A stretch of 64,000 bases of DNA from Glaciecola sp965660625 (GCA_965660625.1 CBFIAR010000004.1:62001-126000), one strand, 5' to 3'. Counted from the first letter of the stretch, positions 35,149 to 44,600 are shown. The notes: generated from the sequence alone by a model not told the origin. Made by a program: numbers and translations.

Positions 35149-36426
35149 ATGAGTGATGACCATGATAAAGACGGCGACAGCAAATTACTGTATTGCTCGT
35201 TTTGTGGTAAAAGCCAACATGAAGTTCGAAAGTTAATTGCAGGACCAAGTGTGTTCATTTGTGATGAGTGCGTTGAGCTATGCAACGATATCATTCGCGA
35301 AGAAATCAAAGAGATTTCACCAAAGCAAAAGAATGACGCGTTGCCAACACCGGCCGAAATTCATAAGCATCTAGATGATTACGTCATCGGCCAAGAGCAT
35401 GCTAAGAAAGTATTAGCTGTTGCAGTTTATAATCACTATAAAAGATTGCGCAATAACGATGTTCACGACGGTGTTGAGTTAGGTAAAAGTAATATTCTGT
35501 TAATCGGTCCTACGGGAAGCGGTAAAACGCTACTTGCAGAGACTTTAGCGCGTTTATTAGATGTACCATTTACGATGGCTGATGCAACAACTCTGACAGA
35601 AGCCGGCTACGTTGGCGAGGACGTTGAAAATATTATTCAAAAGTTATTGCAAAAATGTGATTACGATCCTGAGAAAGCGCAGCGTGGTATTGTTTATATT
35701 GACGAAATTGATAAAATCTCTCGTAAGTCTGATAATCCTTCCATTACCAGAGATGTGTCTGGTGAGGGTGTACAGCAAGCCTTGTTGAAGCTTATTGAGG
35801 GTACAATTGCGTCAGTGCCTCCTCAAGGTGGACGAAAGCATCCACAGCAAGAATTTTTGCAAGTAGATACTTCTAAAATCTTATTTATTTGTGGTGGTGC
35901 ATTTGCCGGACTGGACAAAGTAATTGAACAACGCGCGGCTAAAAATGCTGGTATCGGCTTTGGCGCAGAGGTTAAGTCTTCTTTGAACAAAAAGGCGGTG
36001 AGCCAGTTATTTAAAGAAGTCGAGCCTGAAGACTTGGTGAAGTATGGTTTAATACCTGAATTCATTGGTCGTCTGCCTGTCGTGGCTAGCCTGGAAGAGT
36101 TGAATGAAGATGCTCTCATTCAGATTTTAAAAGAACCGAAGAACGCAATCACCAAGCAATATGGCGCTCTGTTCGCGCTGGAAGATACGGTATTAGAGTT
36201 CAGAGATGATGCTTTGCATGCGATTGCAACAAAAGCGATGCATCGTAAAACCGGCGCTCGTGGTCTGCGCTCAATTGTTGAAGCGGTTCTATTAGATACC
36301 ATGTATGAATTACCGTCTATGCCCAAAGTAAGTAAAGTTGTTATTGATGAAGCCGTGATTAAAGGTGAATCTAAACCACTGCTTATTTATGATAATGCGC
36401 AGGAAAAAAAGGCTGTCTCTGAGTAA
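35149..36426 (+). CDS. clpX: ATP-dependent Clp protease ATP-binding subunit ClpX
   Basis: ClpX is the hexameric AAA+ unfoldase that recognises tagged substrates and feeds ClpP. The 425-aa protein has an N-terminal C4 zinc domain (CSFCGKSQ and CDECVELC, about 14-38). Walker A is GPTGSGKT (about 120), and pore loop GYVGEDVE, Walker B IVYIDEIDKI and the ClpP-docking IGF tripeptide in NAGIGFGAEV are all visible. Followed by a terminator before lon. Confidence 0.98.
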   Translation: MSDDHDKDGDSKLLYCSFCGKSQHEVRKLIAGPSVFICDECVELCNDIIREEIKEISPKQKNDALPTPAEIHKHLDDYVIGQEHAKKVLAVAVYNHYKRLRNNDVHDGVELGKSNILLIGPTGSGKTLLAETLARLLDVPFTMADATTLTEAGYVGEDVENIIQKLLQKCDYDPEKAQRGIVYIDEIDKISRKSDNPSITRDVSGEGVQQALLKLIEGTIASVPPQGGRKHPQQEFLQVDTSKILFICGGAFAGLDKVIEQRAAKNAGIGFGAEVKSSLNKKAVSQLFKEVEPEDLVKYGLIPEFIGRLPVVASLEELNEDALIQILKEPKNAITKQYGALFALEDTVLEFRDDALHAIATKAMHRKTGARGLRSIVEAVLLDTMYELPSMPKVSKVVIDEAVIKGESKPLLIYDNAQEKKAVSE

Positions 36427-36447
36427 CCAGCCATAATTGATGAAGCG

Positions 36448-36493
36448 AAAGCTGAGCAGACAGAACCAATCGGACTGACTACTCAGCTTTTTT
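36448..36493 (+). terminator. clpX terminator
   Basis: AAAGCTGAG (36448-36456) pairs with CTCAGCTTT (36482-36490) over a 25-nt loop, ending in ten or more T. Confidence 0.7.
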
Positions 36494-36526
36494 TTTCATT
36501 AATTATTGGTTTTTTTTTAATTTCGG

Positions 36527-36555
36527 TTTGAACTTTGGCGGCCAAGCCCCATATA
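36527..36555 (+). promoter_or_regulatory. Heat-shock (sigma-32-type) promoter of lon
   Basis: TTTGAAC at 36527-36533, 13 nt, then CCCCATATA at 36547-36555. This closely fits the sigma-32 pattern CTTGAAA-N(11-16)-CCCCATnT and matches the -10 of the E. coli lon heat-shock promoter. The lon ATG is 30 nt downstream. Confidence 0.85.
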
Positions 36556-36585
36556 AACTAGCAAGTTCATAAATAAGAGAGAAAT

Positions 36586-38934
36586 ATGACAACTGAGCTA
36601 AATAATCTCAGAACAATGCCAATCTTGGCGTTGCGTGATGTGGTCGTTTACCCGCATATGGTTATCCCACTATTTGTAGGGCGTGAAAAGTCTATTCAAT
36701 GCTTAGAAGCAGCAATGGACAACGACAAACAGATTTTTTTAGTCGCCCAGAAAGACGCCGGTATTGATGAGCCATCTGTAGACGATATTTATACTGTAGG
36801 CACCATAGCGACCATTTTACAGCTTCTTAAATTACCTGACGGAACGGTAAAAGTACTCGTTGAAGGTAATGTTCGTGGTCAAATTGAAAATTACATTGAT
36901 GTAGAGCCGTTTTTTACCGGTGAGATAAAGTCAATTGAAACCGAGACATTAGACGAAGCCGAGCAGGAAGTTTTGATTCGTTCTGCTGTCTCGCAGTTTG
37001 AAGGCTACGTAAAATTAAATAAAAAAATTCCACCCGAAGTGCTGACATCACTTAACGGCATTGAGGACGCTGCGAGGCTCGCTGATACGATGGCGGCTCA
37101 TATGCCATTGAAGCTTGCAGAGAAGCAGAAAGTGCTTGAGATGAACGCTATTGTAGAGCGTTTAGAGTACCTTATGGCGCTGATGGAGGGTGAAATTGAC
37201 TTACTGCAAGTTGAGAAGAAAATTAGAACTCGCGTCAAGAAGCAGATGGAAAAAAGTCAGCGAGAGTATTACCTCAATGAACAAATGAAAGCGATTCAAA
37301 AAGAATTGGGTGAGATGGATGAAGCACCGGATGAGTTTGAGGCGTTAGCACAAAAGATTACCGACGCTAAAATGCCAAAAGATGCGAAAGAAAAAGCTGA
37401 GGCAGAACTAAATAAATTGAAAATGATGTCTCCGATGTCTGCAGAAGCAACCGTTGTGAGAAGTTATATTGAGTGGTTAACATCTGTTCCTTGGTTTAAA
37501 CGAAGTGTTGTAAAAAAAGACCTAGCGAAAGCCGAAGAAGTGTTGAACAATGACCATTACGGCTTAGAGAAAGTGAAGGAACGGATTCTCGAGTATTTAG
37601 CTGTGCAACAGCGCGTGAAGAAACTCAAGGGTCCAATTCTGTGTTTAGTAGGACCGCCTGGTGTTGGTAAGACATCCTTGGGTCAATCCATTGCAAAGGC
37701 AACAGGAAGACAGTATGTCAGAATGGCACTAGGTGGCGTAAGAGATGAGGCAGAAATCCGTGGTCATCGCCGTACTTATATAGGTTCAATGCCGGGTAAA
37801 CTGATTCAAAAGATGTCTAAAGTTGGGGTTAAAAACCCGCTGTTCTTATTAGATGAAATCGATAAGATGTCATCTGATATGCGCGGAGATCCCTCTTCGG
37901 CATTGCTAGAGGTTCTTGATCCTGAGCAAAACTCAACCTTCAGTGACCATTACCTAGAAGTCGACTATGACCTTTCAGACGTCATGTTTGTGGCGACATC
38001 GAACAGTATGAACATTCCAGACCCTTTGCTGGACCGCATGGAAGTGATTCGTTTGTCCGGGTATACAGAGGATGAAAAACTCAATATTGCAACTCGTCAT
38101 TTGATTAGTAAGCAGATCTCACGAAATGGACTTAAAACATCAGAACTAGTGATAGAAGACTCCGCAATTATTGGCATTATTCGTTATTACACCAGAGAAG
38201 CTGGCGTACGAAGTCTTGAGCGAGAAATATCTAAAATTTGCCGTAAAGCAGTGAAGCATATTCTGTTAAACAAAGGCAGTAAGGCTGTGATCGTTAATCA
38301 GGACAACCTGAAAGAATACTTAGGTGTTCAGCGATTCGATTATGGTAAAGCTGATAAGAATAATCAAGTAGGTCAAGTAACTGGCCTAGCTTGGACCCAA
38401 GTGGGTGGGGATTTGCTAACGATAGAAACGACGTCGGTTCCAGGTAAGGGTAAAACGACATTCACGGGTTCGTTGGGTGATGTTATGCTGGAATCTATTA
38501 AGACAGCGATGACGGTAGTTCGTTCTCGAGCAGAAAAGTTGCGCATCAATGCTGATTTCCATGAAAAACGTGATATACACGTTCACGTGCCAGAGGGGGC
38601 TACACCAAAAGATGGCCCAAGTGCTGGTATCGGGATGTGTACGGCTTTGGTTTCGACACTGACTGGAAACCCAGTCAAGTGTGATGTTGCAATGACCGGT
38701 GAGATTACACTCAGAGGTGAAGTTTTAGCTATTGGTGGTTTAAAAGAAAAGTTATTAGCTGCGCATCGTGGTGGTATAAAAACTGTCATCATCCCCAAAG
38801 ACAATGAGCGTGATTTAGAAGAAATACCTAAAAACGTCATTGGCGACTTGAATATTTATCCGGTGCAGTGGATAGATGAAGTGTTAAATATAGCCTTAGA
38901 GTTACCGGTGGAAGCTGTGGAAATTTTATCCTAG
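36586..38934 (+). CDS. lon: ATP-dependent protease Lon (canonical)
   Basis: Lon is a soluble hexameric AAA+ serine protease that degrades misfolded and regulatory proteins. The 782-aa protein matches E. coli Lon in size and key positions: LON domain from MPILALRDVVVYPHMVIPLF, Walker A GPPGVGKTS at 356, Ser679 in PKDGPSAGIGM and Lys722 in GGLKEKLLAA. It sits in the standard clpX-lon-hupB place behind a heat-shock promoter. A second, more divergent Lon is encoded at 13.8 kb. Confidence 0.98.
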   Translation: MTTELNNLRTMPILALRDVVVYPHMVIPLFVGREKSIQCLEAAMDNDKQIFLVAQKDAGIDEPSVDDIYTVGTIATILQLLKLPDGTVKVLVEGNVRGQIENYIDVEPFFTGEIKSIETETLDEAEQEVLIRSAVSQFEGYVKLNKKIPPEVLTSLNGIEDAARLADTMAAHMPLKLAEKQKVLEMNAIVERLEYLMALMEGEIDLLQVEKKIRTRVKKQMEKSQREYYLNEQMKAIQKELGEMDEAPDEFEALAQKITDAKMPKDAKEKAEAELNKLKMMSPMSAEATVVRSYIEWLTSVPWFKRSVVKKDLAKAEEVLNNDHYGLEKVKERILEYLAVQQRVKKLKGPILCLVGPPGVGKTSLGQSIAKATGRQYVRMALGGVRDEAEIRGHRRTYIGSMPGKLIQKMSKVGVKNPLFLLDEIDKMSSDMRGDPSSALLEVLDPEQNSTFSDHYLEVDYDLSDVMFVATSNSMNIPDPLLDRMEVIRLSGYTEDEKLNIATRHLISKQISRNGLKTSELVIEDSAIIGIIRYYTREAGVRSLEREISKICRKAVKHILLNKGSKAVIVNQDNLKEYLGVQRFDYGKADKNNQVGQVTGLAWTQVGGDLLTIETTSVPGKGKTTFTGSLGDVMLESIKTAMTVVRSRAEKLRINADFHEKRDIHVHVPEGATPKDGPSAGIGMCTALVSTLTGNPVKCDVAMTGEITLRGEVLAIGGLKEKLLAAHRGGIKTVIIPKDNERDLEEIPKNVIGDLNIYPVQWIDEVLNIALELPVEAVEILS

Positions 38935-38960
38935 TTTACTGTGAAAATTTTTTAAGACTT

Positions 38961-38990
38961 GCCTGCTGAGTAAAAAACAGGCTTTTTTTT
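38961..38990 (+). terminator. lon terminator
   Basis: Short GCCTG/CAGGC stem with a 12-nt A-rich loop followed by eight T, 27 nt after the lon stop. Confidence 0.65.
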
Positions 38991-39139
38991 AAAAAAAAAC
39001 GCAATTTTTTTACTTTTTTTAAATATTAGGGCTTCACAAGTCCGATAGTTATGCTACCTTTAGACCCGTACTCGCTTAATGCCTTGTCACGAAAGGGATA
39101 GCAAGCGGTTTACTAAGAAGTTAGAAAATTGTTAAAGAT

Positions 39140-39162
39140 AGCTTGAAGTTCTACTTCAAGCT
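39140..39162 (+). other. Hairpin in the hupB leader
   Basis: Ten-base-pair stem AGCTTGAAGT/ACTTCAAGCT with a 3-nt loop, 68 nt upstream of the hupB start. No T run follows, so it is more likely a leader structure or operator than a terminator. Confidence 0.4.
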
Positions 39163-39229
39163 TGTTATAACTTTTAGACAATATAATGTTGCATTAAGCA
39201 AATATAATAAAAAATAAAGGGGTCATATT

Positions 39230-39502
39230 GTGAACAAGTCTCAACTAATCGATACAATCGCTGCTAGCGCAGATATTTCTAAAGCTGCCGCGGGTCGTGC
39301 ATTGGATGCTTTCACTGACGCAGTTACATCTGCTCTTAAAGATGGCGATCAAGTAGCACTTGTCGGTTTCGGTACATTCTCGGTTCGTGAGCGCGCTGCA
39401 CGCAGCGGTCGCAACCCACAAACTGGTGAGACTATCCAGATTGCTGCTGCTAAGGTACCTTCATTCAAAGCTGGTAAAGCATTGAAAGACGCTGTTAACT
39501 AA
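39230..39502 (+). CDS. hupB: DNA-binding protein HU-beta
   Basis: HU is a small nucleoid protein that bends DNA as a dimer. The 90-aa protein starts MNKSQLIDTIAASADISKAAAGRALDAF. It has the beta-arm signature VGFGTFSVRERAARSGRNPQTGE, including the intercalating Pro of RNPQTG, and ends FKAGKALKDAVN. The start is GTG at 39230 with AAAGGGG 7 nt upstream. Downstream of lon as in E. coli, but with its own leader and terminator. Confidence 0.98.
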   Translation: MNKSQLIDTIAASADISKAAAGRALDAFTDAVTSALKDGDQVALVGFGTFSVRERAARSGRNPQTGETIQIAAAKVPSFKAGKALKDAVN

Positions 39503-39521
39503 GCATTTTTAGTTTTATTCT

Positions 39522-39553
39522 AAAAAGGCGATGGCTAGTCCATCGCCTTTTTT
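39522..39553 (+). terminator. hupB terminator
   Basis: Thirteen-base-pair stem AAAAAGGCGATGG/CCATCGCCTTTTT with a 5-nt loop and a T run, 19 nt after hupB. Confidence 0.92.
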
Positions 39554-39700
39554 ATTTATATTACCTAAAAAAGAATCCTTAATAGTCGCGTAAGCTGTGT
39601 TCAACGGGTATAATACTCGTCCTAAAAAAAGCAAATTAAGCGGCGCAACTACTCATTTAGTTGCAACATCAAAGTTAGTATTACAAGGTTGTTTTAACTC

Positions 39701-41593
39701 ATGTTAGAAAGAATTAGAGAGGGCTCTCAAGGTCCTTTAGCCATGACTATTGTTGGCTTAATAATTGTCAGTTTTGCGGTTACAGGTGTCGGTAGTTACT
39801 TAGGTTCCTCATCAACACAAGCTGCTGCTACAGTAAACGGCGAAGAAATTACGCTAACTGAGGTTGAAGTAGCGTATCAAAATCAGCGAGCTAGAATGGA
39901 AGCTCAATTCGGTGATTCAGTAGCTGCGGCGTTTGCAAATGAAGCATATTTAGAAACGTTCAGAAAGCAGGTGCTTGAGCAACTGATTTCTGAGAAGCTA
40001 GTTGAGCAGAAAGCGAATGAAATTGGTTTGCGAGTAAGCACAGAGCAAATAAAGCAGACCATTTTTGAAATTGACGCCTTTAAATTGGCTGGTCAATTTG
40101 ACAACGATACCTTCAAAGCAGTTATTGCGAGACAAAACTTTACACCTGCTAGTTTTAGAGATTATTTGCGCAAGCAGATGACGACAGAGCAGTTGAGGAA
40201 TGTCATAAATGGTTCGAGCTTTAGTATCGATGATGAAGTTGCCTCTATATGGCGTTTACAAAACCAAACCAGAACAGCGAAAACCTTAGAGGTTAATGCT
40301 GACAACTTTGCTTCAGATGTTTCGGTATCAGATGAAGAGGTTGAGCAATATTATCAGTCTAATTTGAGTGATTTTGACACCCAAGAACAAGTTAAATTGT
40401 CGTACGTGACGCTGTCTGTCTCAGACTTAATGGTGAACGAGTCAGTAAGCGAAGAAGAAGCGAGAGCGTATTACAACGAATATCTAACGGCTTATCAAAC
40501 TGCTGAAGAGCGTCGTATTTCACATATCCTTATTGAATTTGGTGAAGATGAGACAGCTGCGGAAGCGACGGCCGAAGAGGTGCTTAAGTTAGTTCAAGCA
40601 CCAGGTGCTGATTTTGCGCAGATTGCTTCGGCACGCTCATCTGACACTATCAGCGCTGAAATAGGCGGTGATTTGGATTTTATCGCTAGGGGTGACTGGA
40701 GTGAGTCATTTGAAGATGCTGCTTTCGCATTGAAAGCCGTTGGTGATATTACTGGTTTGGTGCAATCAGAATTTGGTTATCATATTATCAAATTAACGGA
40801 ACTTAAGCCGTCAGTGACAACGCCGTTCGAAGAAGTAAAAGATAAGCTGACGCAAACGTTGTTAAAAGACAAAGCGATGGAAAGCTTCTTCGGCTTTCAA
40901 GAGCAAGTAGCCAGCGCAGCTTTTGAACAGCCAGATAGTTTAAGCAGAGTATCGGAAATCACTAATAGACCAATCATCGAAACGGCGTTTTTTGACAAAA
41001 CAAACTATCCTGCGTCGGTTAATTATCCTCAGGTTGAAAATGTGGCGTTCAGCGCTGAATTAATAGAAAGTTCCTTAAACAGTGATGTTCTTCAGCTATC
41101 AGATGAAAAAATAATGGTAGTAAGAGTTGCTGATCATAAGCCCGAGAGAACGCTAGCACTTGAAGAAGTAAAAGCCACTATTGTAAATGTATTAAACGCC
41201 GAAAAAACCCAGCAAGCTGCATTAGCTTGGGCTGAAGGTTTGAAAACTAAAATATTTGCGGGTGAATCGATAGAAGACGAATTAGCGGCTAAATCCTTAG
41301 AACTAACAACCGTTGAGAATGTGGCTCGTTTTGGTGCTGCTTTACCGCTTGAAATGAGTAACGCAATATTCAAACTTACCCCTGTTGAACAGCAGAATGT
41401 GTCAGTGGTGAAGCTTAGCTCAGGTAACGTTGGTTTAGTCATTTTAGATTCAGTGCAAGCGGCCTCCGAAGCAGAAGCGGATGAGCTTTTGGCGATGAAG
41501 CAAGGCTTAGCGAGCAATGAAAGTAGAACATCTTTCGAAAACTTTGTTGATGCGTTGAAGAGTGAGGCTGACATCGAGATCATTAAGAGATAG
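39701..41593 (+). CDS. ppiD: Periplasmic chaperone PpiD (SurA-like, parvulin domain)
   Basis: PpiD is anchored in the inner membrane next to the Sec translocon and helps newly exported proteins fold, with YfgM as partner. The 630-aa protein begins MLERIREGSQGPLAMTIVGL with one transmembrane helix at about 15-35. A SurA-N-like chaperone region follows (about 36-185). The parvulin domain spans about 265-365 (RRISHILIEFGEDE, GGDLDFIARGDWSESFEDAAF, SEFGYHIIKLTE). A long C-terminal chaperone region completes it. Separated from hupB by a terminator; its own terminator follows. Confidence 0.95.
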   Translation: MLERIREGSQGPLAMTIVGLIIVSFAVTGVGSYLGSSSTQAAATVNGEEITLTEVEVAYQNQRARMEAQFGDSVAAAFANEAYLETFRKQVLEQLISEKLVEQKANEIGLRVSTEQIKQTIFEIDAFKLAGQFDNDTFKAVIARQNFTPASFRDYLRKQMTTEQLRNVINGSSFSIDDEVASIWRLQNQTRTAKTLEVNADNFASDVSVSDEEVEQYYQSNLSDFDTQEQVKLSYVTLSVSDLMVNESVSEEEARAYYNEYLTAYQTAEERRISHILIEFGEDETAAEATAEEVLKLVQAPGADFAQIASARSSDTISAEIGGDLDFIARGDWSESFEDAAFALKAVGDITGLVQSEFGYHIIKLTELKPSVTTPFEEVKDKLTQTLLKDKAMESFFGFQEQVASAAFEQPDSLSRVSEITNRPIIETAFFDKTNYPASVNYPQVENVAFSAELIESSLNSDVLQLSDEKIMVVRVADHKPERTLALEEVKATIVNVLNAEKTQQAALAWAEGLKTKIFAGESIEDELAAKSLELTTVENVARFGAALPLEMSNAIFKLTPVEQQNVSVVKLSSGNVGLVILDSVQAASEAEADELLAMKQGLASNESRTSFENFVDALKSEADIEIIKR

Positions 41594-41666
41594 TGCTATG
41601 CATGGATTTCTCTATCTCGATTCATTGGCTGCCAGATGATTCAATGTACAATTAAGAAAGTTAAGT

Positions 41667-41706
41667 GGCCTCCGAAAGTTAAAAATAACTTTCGGGGGCT
41701 TTTTTG
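41667..41706 (+). terminator. ppiD terminator
   Basis: Long stem from GGCCTCCGAAAGTT to AACTTTCGGGGGC (with one G-T pair) followed by a run of six T, about 75 nt after ppiD. It also faces the end of the minus-strand small gene at 41761. Confidence 0.85.
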
Positions 41707-41760
41707 ATTGGTGATGGACGACCTTGCGCAGAGTCAGGATTTTTGACTTATTAAGTCATT

Positions 41761-41928
41761 TTAAAGTAGTAATATCATCGCTGAAAACGCAGCGAGGATT
41801 GTTCCAGATATAACAATAATATAAATAAAGCCTTGCTTACCTTCAGACAATGAATACCCACTAGTGCGCAGGTAAACTAGCCAAAGTAGGCAAAGAACGA
41901 CGGGGATTAGAAATAAGAACTTAAACAA
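41761..41928 (-). CDS. 55-aa two-helix membrane protein, unknown function
   Basis: A short frame starting with TTG at 41928 encodes 55 residues. They form two hydrophobic helices, about 2-20 (FKFLFLIPVVLCLLWLVYL) and 36-55 (YIIVISGTILAAFSAMILLL), around a polar loop RTSGYSLSEGKQGF. GGAG stands 9 nt before the TTG, and an in-frame TAA three codons upstream fixes the start. The helix-loop-helix pattern and ribosome site make chance unlikely. I recall similar short conserved hypotheticals in marine gammaproteobacteria but cannot name a family. It is about 400 nt downstream of rpsT on the same strand, beyond the rpsT terminator. The remainder of 41929-42328 holds only that terminator. Confidence 0.6.
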   Translation of the reverse strand: MFKFLFLIPVVLCLLWLVYLRTSGYSLSEGKQGFIYIIVISGTILAAFSAMILLL

Positions 41929-42234
41929 TCGGCTTTACTCCAGAATTTCAATGTGGGGTTTTAATGTGAGGCTTATTCGTTTACGTTTATGAAGCAAACT
42001 GCGACGCTACAGTAGCACACATTTCTAATATTAATAGCTTGCACTTTTGCTTAGTATGCCAGTATTTTTATCCACTTTGTGGAATACTCGTCAGCCATCA
42101 TAAAAAAGATACGAAGTATGTTACGAAATAGTGCACATTGGTGCTAAGTCTCGGTTAGTTCATGTGCCTTTTCTTTGTTAATAAATAATATAGGTTTAGC
42201 GTACATTGTAGCGCGATGTATTGCTTTATTAGAG

Positions 42235-42264
42235 GCAAAAAAAAACGCCAAAAAGGCGTTTTTT
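42235..42264 (-). terminator. rpsT terminator
   Basis: On the minus strand the stem AAAACGCC/GGCGTTTT with a 5-T loop runs into nine T. It is about 65 nt after the rpsT stop and is nearly symmetric, so it could work both ways. Confidence 0.82.
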
Positions 42265-42328
42265 ATTTTAGTCGTATTTTGCTTAATAACTGTCAGCACA
42301 ACTAGACATTAGCGTTTAAGGAAACTTC

Positions 42329-42589
42329 CTAAAGCGCGTTAATTTGCGTGTTTAAACGGCTCTTGTGACGAGCAGCTTTATTCTTGTGAATAAGACCTTT
42401 AGTTGCCATACGGTCTAAAACAGGGACAGCTGCTGTAAATGCTTGTTGGGCGGCTGCTTTATCACCAGCTTCGATAGCGGCGAGTACTTTCTTGATGCAC
42501 GTACGTGTCATGGAGCGACGGCTTGCATTATGCTGGCGACGCTTCTCAGACTGGATAGCACGTTTCTTAGCAGACTTAATGTTAGCCAA
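42329..42589 (-). CDS. rpsT: 30S ribosomal protein S20
   Basis: S20 binds 16S rRNA early in 30S assembly. The 86-aa, strongly basic protein starts MANIKSAKKRAIQSEKRRQHN, has SRRSMTRTCIKKVLAAIEAG and ends IHKNKAARHKSRLNTQINAL, all S20 signatures. GGAG precedes the ATG. Divergent from murJ, the usual arrangement (rpsT / murJ-ribF-ileS-lspA). Confidence 0.98.
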   Translation of the reverse strand: MANIKSAKKRAIQSEKRRQHNASRRSMTRTCIKKVLAAIEAGDKAAAQQAFTAAVPVLDRMATKGLIHKNKAARHKSRLNTQINAL

Positions 42590-42760
42590 GTGAAACTCCT
42601 AAGTAAATTCATGTCAAAATTGAGGGTGCGGATTATCCGGTTTTTAGAACACTCTGTCAATAAAATTGACGGTTAAAAAGCAAAAAATAACGTAAATAAG
42701 TAACTCCACTGCTTTGTTCGTTTATTTTCCATTTAATTATGGGTAAAAGCGTCTGTTATT

Positions 42761-42825
42761 TATGCGGGGTACTTATGCCGGATAGTTATGCGGCATAGTT
42801 ATGCAAGATATTTATGCAAGGTATA
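42761..42825 (+). repeat. Five 13-bp direct repeats ending in the murJ -10
   Basis: Five consecutive 13-nt units each begin TATGC: 42761, 42774, 42787, 42800 and 42813. Units 2-5 follow TATGCnnnATAnT loosely. The last unit ends in GGTATAAT (TATAAT at 42822-42827), a perfect -10 for murJ 94 nt downstream. The -35 position reads TTATGC, a repeat unit itself. The rest of the 331-nt rpsT-murJ gap has nothing else I can support. Confidence 0.65.
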
Positions 42826-42920
42826 ATGAACTATTGCGATTTCTAGGGGATTAGTGCGATTATAAATAGAATGAAAAAGCTAGCTAAGCATGATAATCAA
42901 TCAAAGGTGAAACGAAGTCG

Positions 42921-44471
42921 ATGTTAAAATCAGGGATTGTCGTCAGTTCAATGACGTTAATATCGAGAGTGCTTGGACTCGTGCGTGACGTTGTCGTCGC
43001 AAATTTTATGGGGGCAGGTGCCGCGGCAGATGTGTTCTTCTTTGCCAATAAAATTCCTAACTTTTTACGTAGGCTGTTTGCAGAAGGTGCCTTTGCGCAA
43101 GCATTTGTTCCTGTCTTAACTGAAGTAAGCTCGCATCAGAATGAGACTCAATTGAAAGATTTTGTTGCAAAGGTGTCTGGAACGCTCGGCGTCATTGTTT
43201 TCCTCACTGCTGTAGTTGGAGTCGTGTTATCACCTTTATTAGCGGCACTATTCGGAGCAGGCTGGTTTATTGACTATTTGAATGACAAGCCCGACGGCGC
43301 TAATTTTGAACTGGCGTCTGACATGCTTAAAATTACTTTTCCCTATATCTTTTTCATTTCACTTACAGGATTTGCGGGTGCCGTTCTTAATACGCTGAAT
43401 AAGTTTGCTGTAGCGGCATTTACCCCAGTATTGCTAAATATTAGTATTATCGCTTGTGCATGGTTATTAGCTGAGCGCTTCGAACAGCCGGCATTTTCCC
43501 TTGCGTGGGGTGTTTTCATCGGTGGGGTGGTGCAACTTTTGTTTCAACTTCCATTTTTGTACAGAGCAGGCTTATTAGTAAAGCCCAAGTGGGGCTGGCG
43601 CGACCCTAACGTGAGCAAAGTACGAATACTGATGATCCCAGCACTGTTCGGTGTATCTGTTAGTCAAATCAATTTGTTGCTAGATACCTTCATCGCTAGT
43701 TTTTTGATGACCGGGTCAATTAGTTGGTTGTATTACAGCGACCGTTTATTGGAGTTTCCACTTGGCTTATTTGGTATCGCGATCGCTACCGTTATTCTGC
43801 CTGCACTGTCTAGAAATCACGTTGGCAAAGATGCTCAGGGTTTTAAACATAATTTGGATTGGGCTTTTAAAATAATCTGTTTGTTAGGCATACCAGCATC
43901 AACAGCGCTTGTTTTGCTAGCCTATCCACTATTGATGGTCATTTTTCAGCGAGGTGAATTTAGCGCTAATGATGCGCAAATGGGGTCATACAGCCTGATT
44001 GCATACGGCAGTGGACTATTGAGCTTTATGCTGGTTAAAATTCTGGCGCCTGCTTTTTATTCACGTCAGGACACAAAAACACCAGTAAAATACGGTATCA
44101 TAACGATGGCTTCCAACATGCTATTTAATCTAATTTTTGCTATCCCTTTTGGTTATGTTGGTTTAGCAATAGCCACAGCGATGTCAGGAACGTTGAATGC
44201 GGTGCTTCTCTATCAACGTCTGCATCGGCAAGGCGTTTACAAAATAAGCGGTGAAACCCTTCATTTTATTTTCAAGGTTATCGTAGCGTCTGTTGCAATG
44301 GGCGCTTCAATCTATTTATTTAACGTAAATTTCGTTTGGGAAACCTCGGATTTAATGGCGCGTATCTACATGCTAACGGTACTAGTTGGTTTAGGTCTTA
44401 GTGTCTTTGCTGTCAGTCTAGTCATCGTTGGAATTCGACCAAGGCATCTCAAAATCCTGAAAGCTACCTAA
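42921..44471 (+). CDS. murJ: Lipid II flippase MurJ
   Basis: MurJ (MviN) moves the peptidoglycan precursor lipid II across the inner membrane. The 516-aa protein has about 14 membrane helices and the family start MLKSGIVVSSMTLISRVLGLVRDVVVA. FFFANKIPNFLRRLFAEGAFAQAFVPVL, LLDTFIASFL and YYSDRLLEFPLGLFGIAIATVILPALS are further MOP-superfamily signatures, and key arginines (LGLVRD, FLRRLF) are present. It has GAAACGA before the ATG and a promoter built into a 13-bp repeat array. First gene of murJ-ribF-ileS-lspA. Confidence 0.97.
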   Translation: MLKSGIVVSSMTLISRVLGLVRDVVVANFMGAGAAADVFFFANKIPNFLRRLFAEGAFAQAFVPVLTEVSSHQNETQLKDFVAKVSGTLGVIVFLTAVVGVVLSPLLAALFGAGWFIDYLNDKPDGANFELASDMLKITFPYIFFISLTGFAGAVLNTLNKFAVAAFTPVLLNISIIACAWLLAERFEQPAFSLAWGVFIGGVVQLLFQLPFLYRAGLLVKPKWGWRDPNVSKVRILMIPALFGVSVSQINLLLDTFIASFLMTGSISWLYYSDRLLEFPLGLFGIAIATVILPALSRNHVGKDAQGFKHNLDWAFKIICLLGIPASTALVLLAYPLLMVIFQRGEFSANDAQMGSYSLIAYGSGLLSFMLVKILAPAFYSRQDTKTPVKYGIITMASNMLFNLIFAIPFGYVGLAIATAMSGTLNAVLLYQRLHRQGVYKISGETLHFIFKVIVASVAMGASIYLFNVNFVWETSDLMARIYMLTVLVGLGLSVFAVSLVIVGIRPRHLKILKAT

Positions 44472-44600
44472 AAAATAGGGCGCATTGCCTTATAATCATT
44501 GGTATTCACTCTGGGGTCGTTTATAATCTTTAGGCTTTAAAACGATCAATCAATTTAATTTTTGTGTATTGTTCTCGGTTCTTGTTAAGAACCGCGAAGA

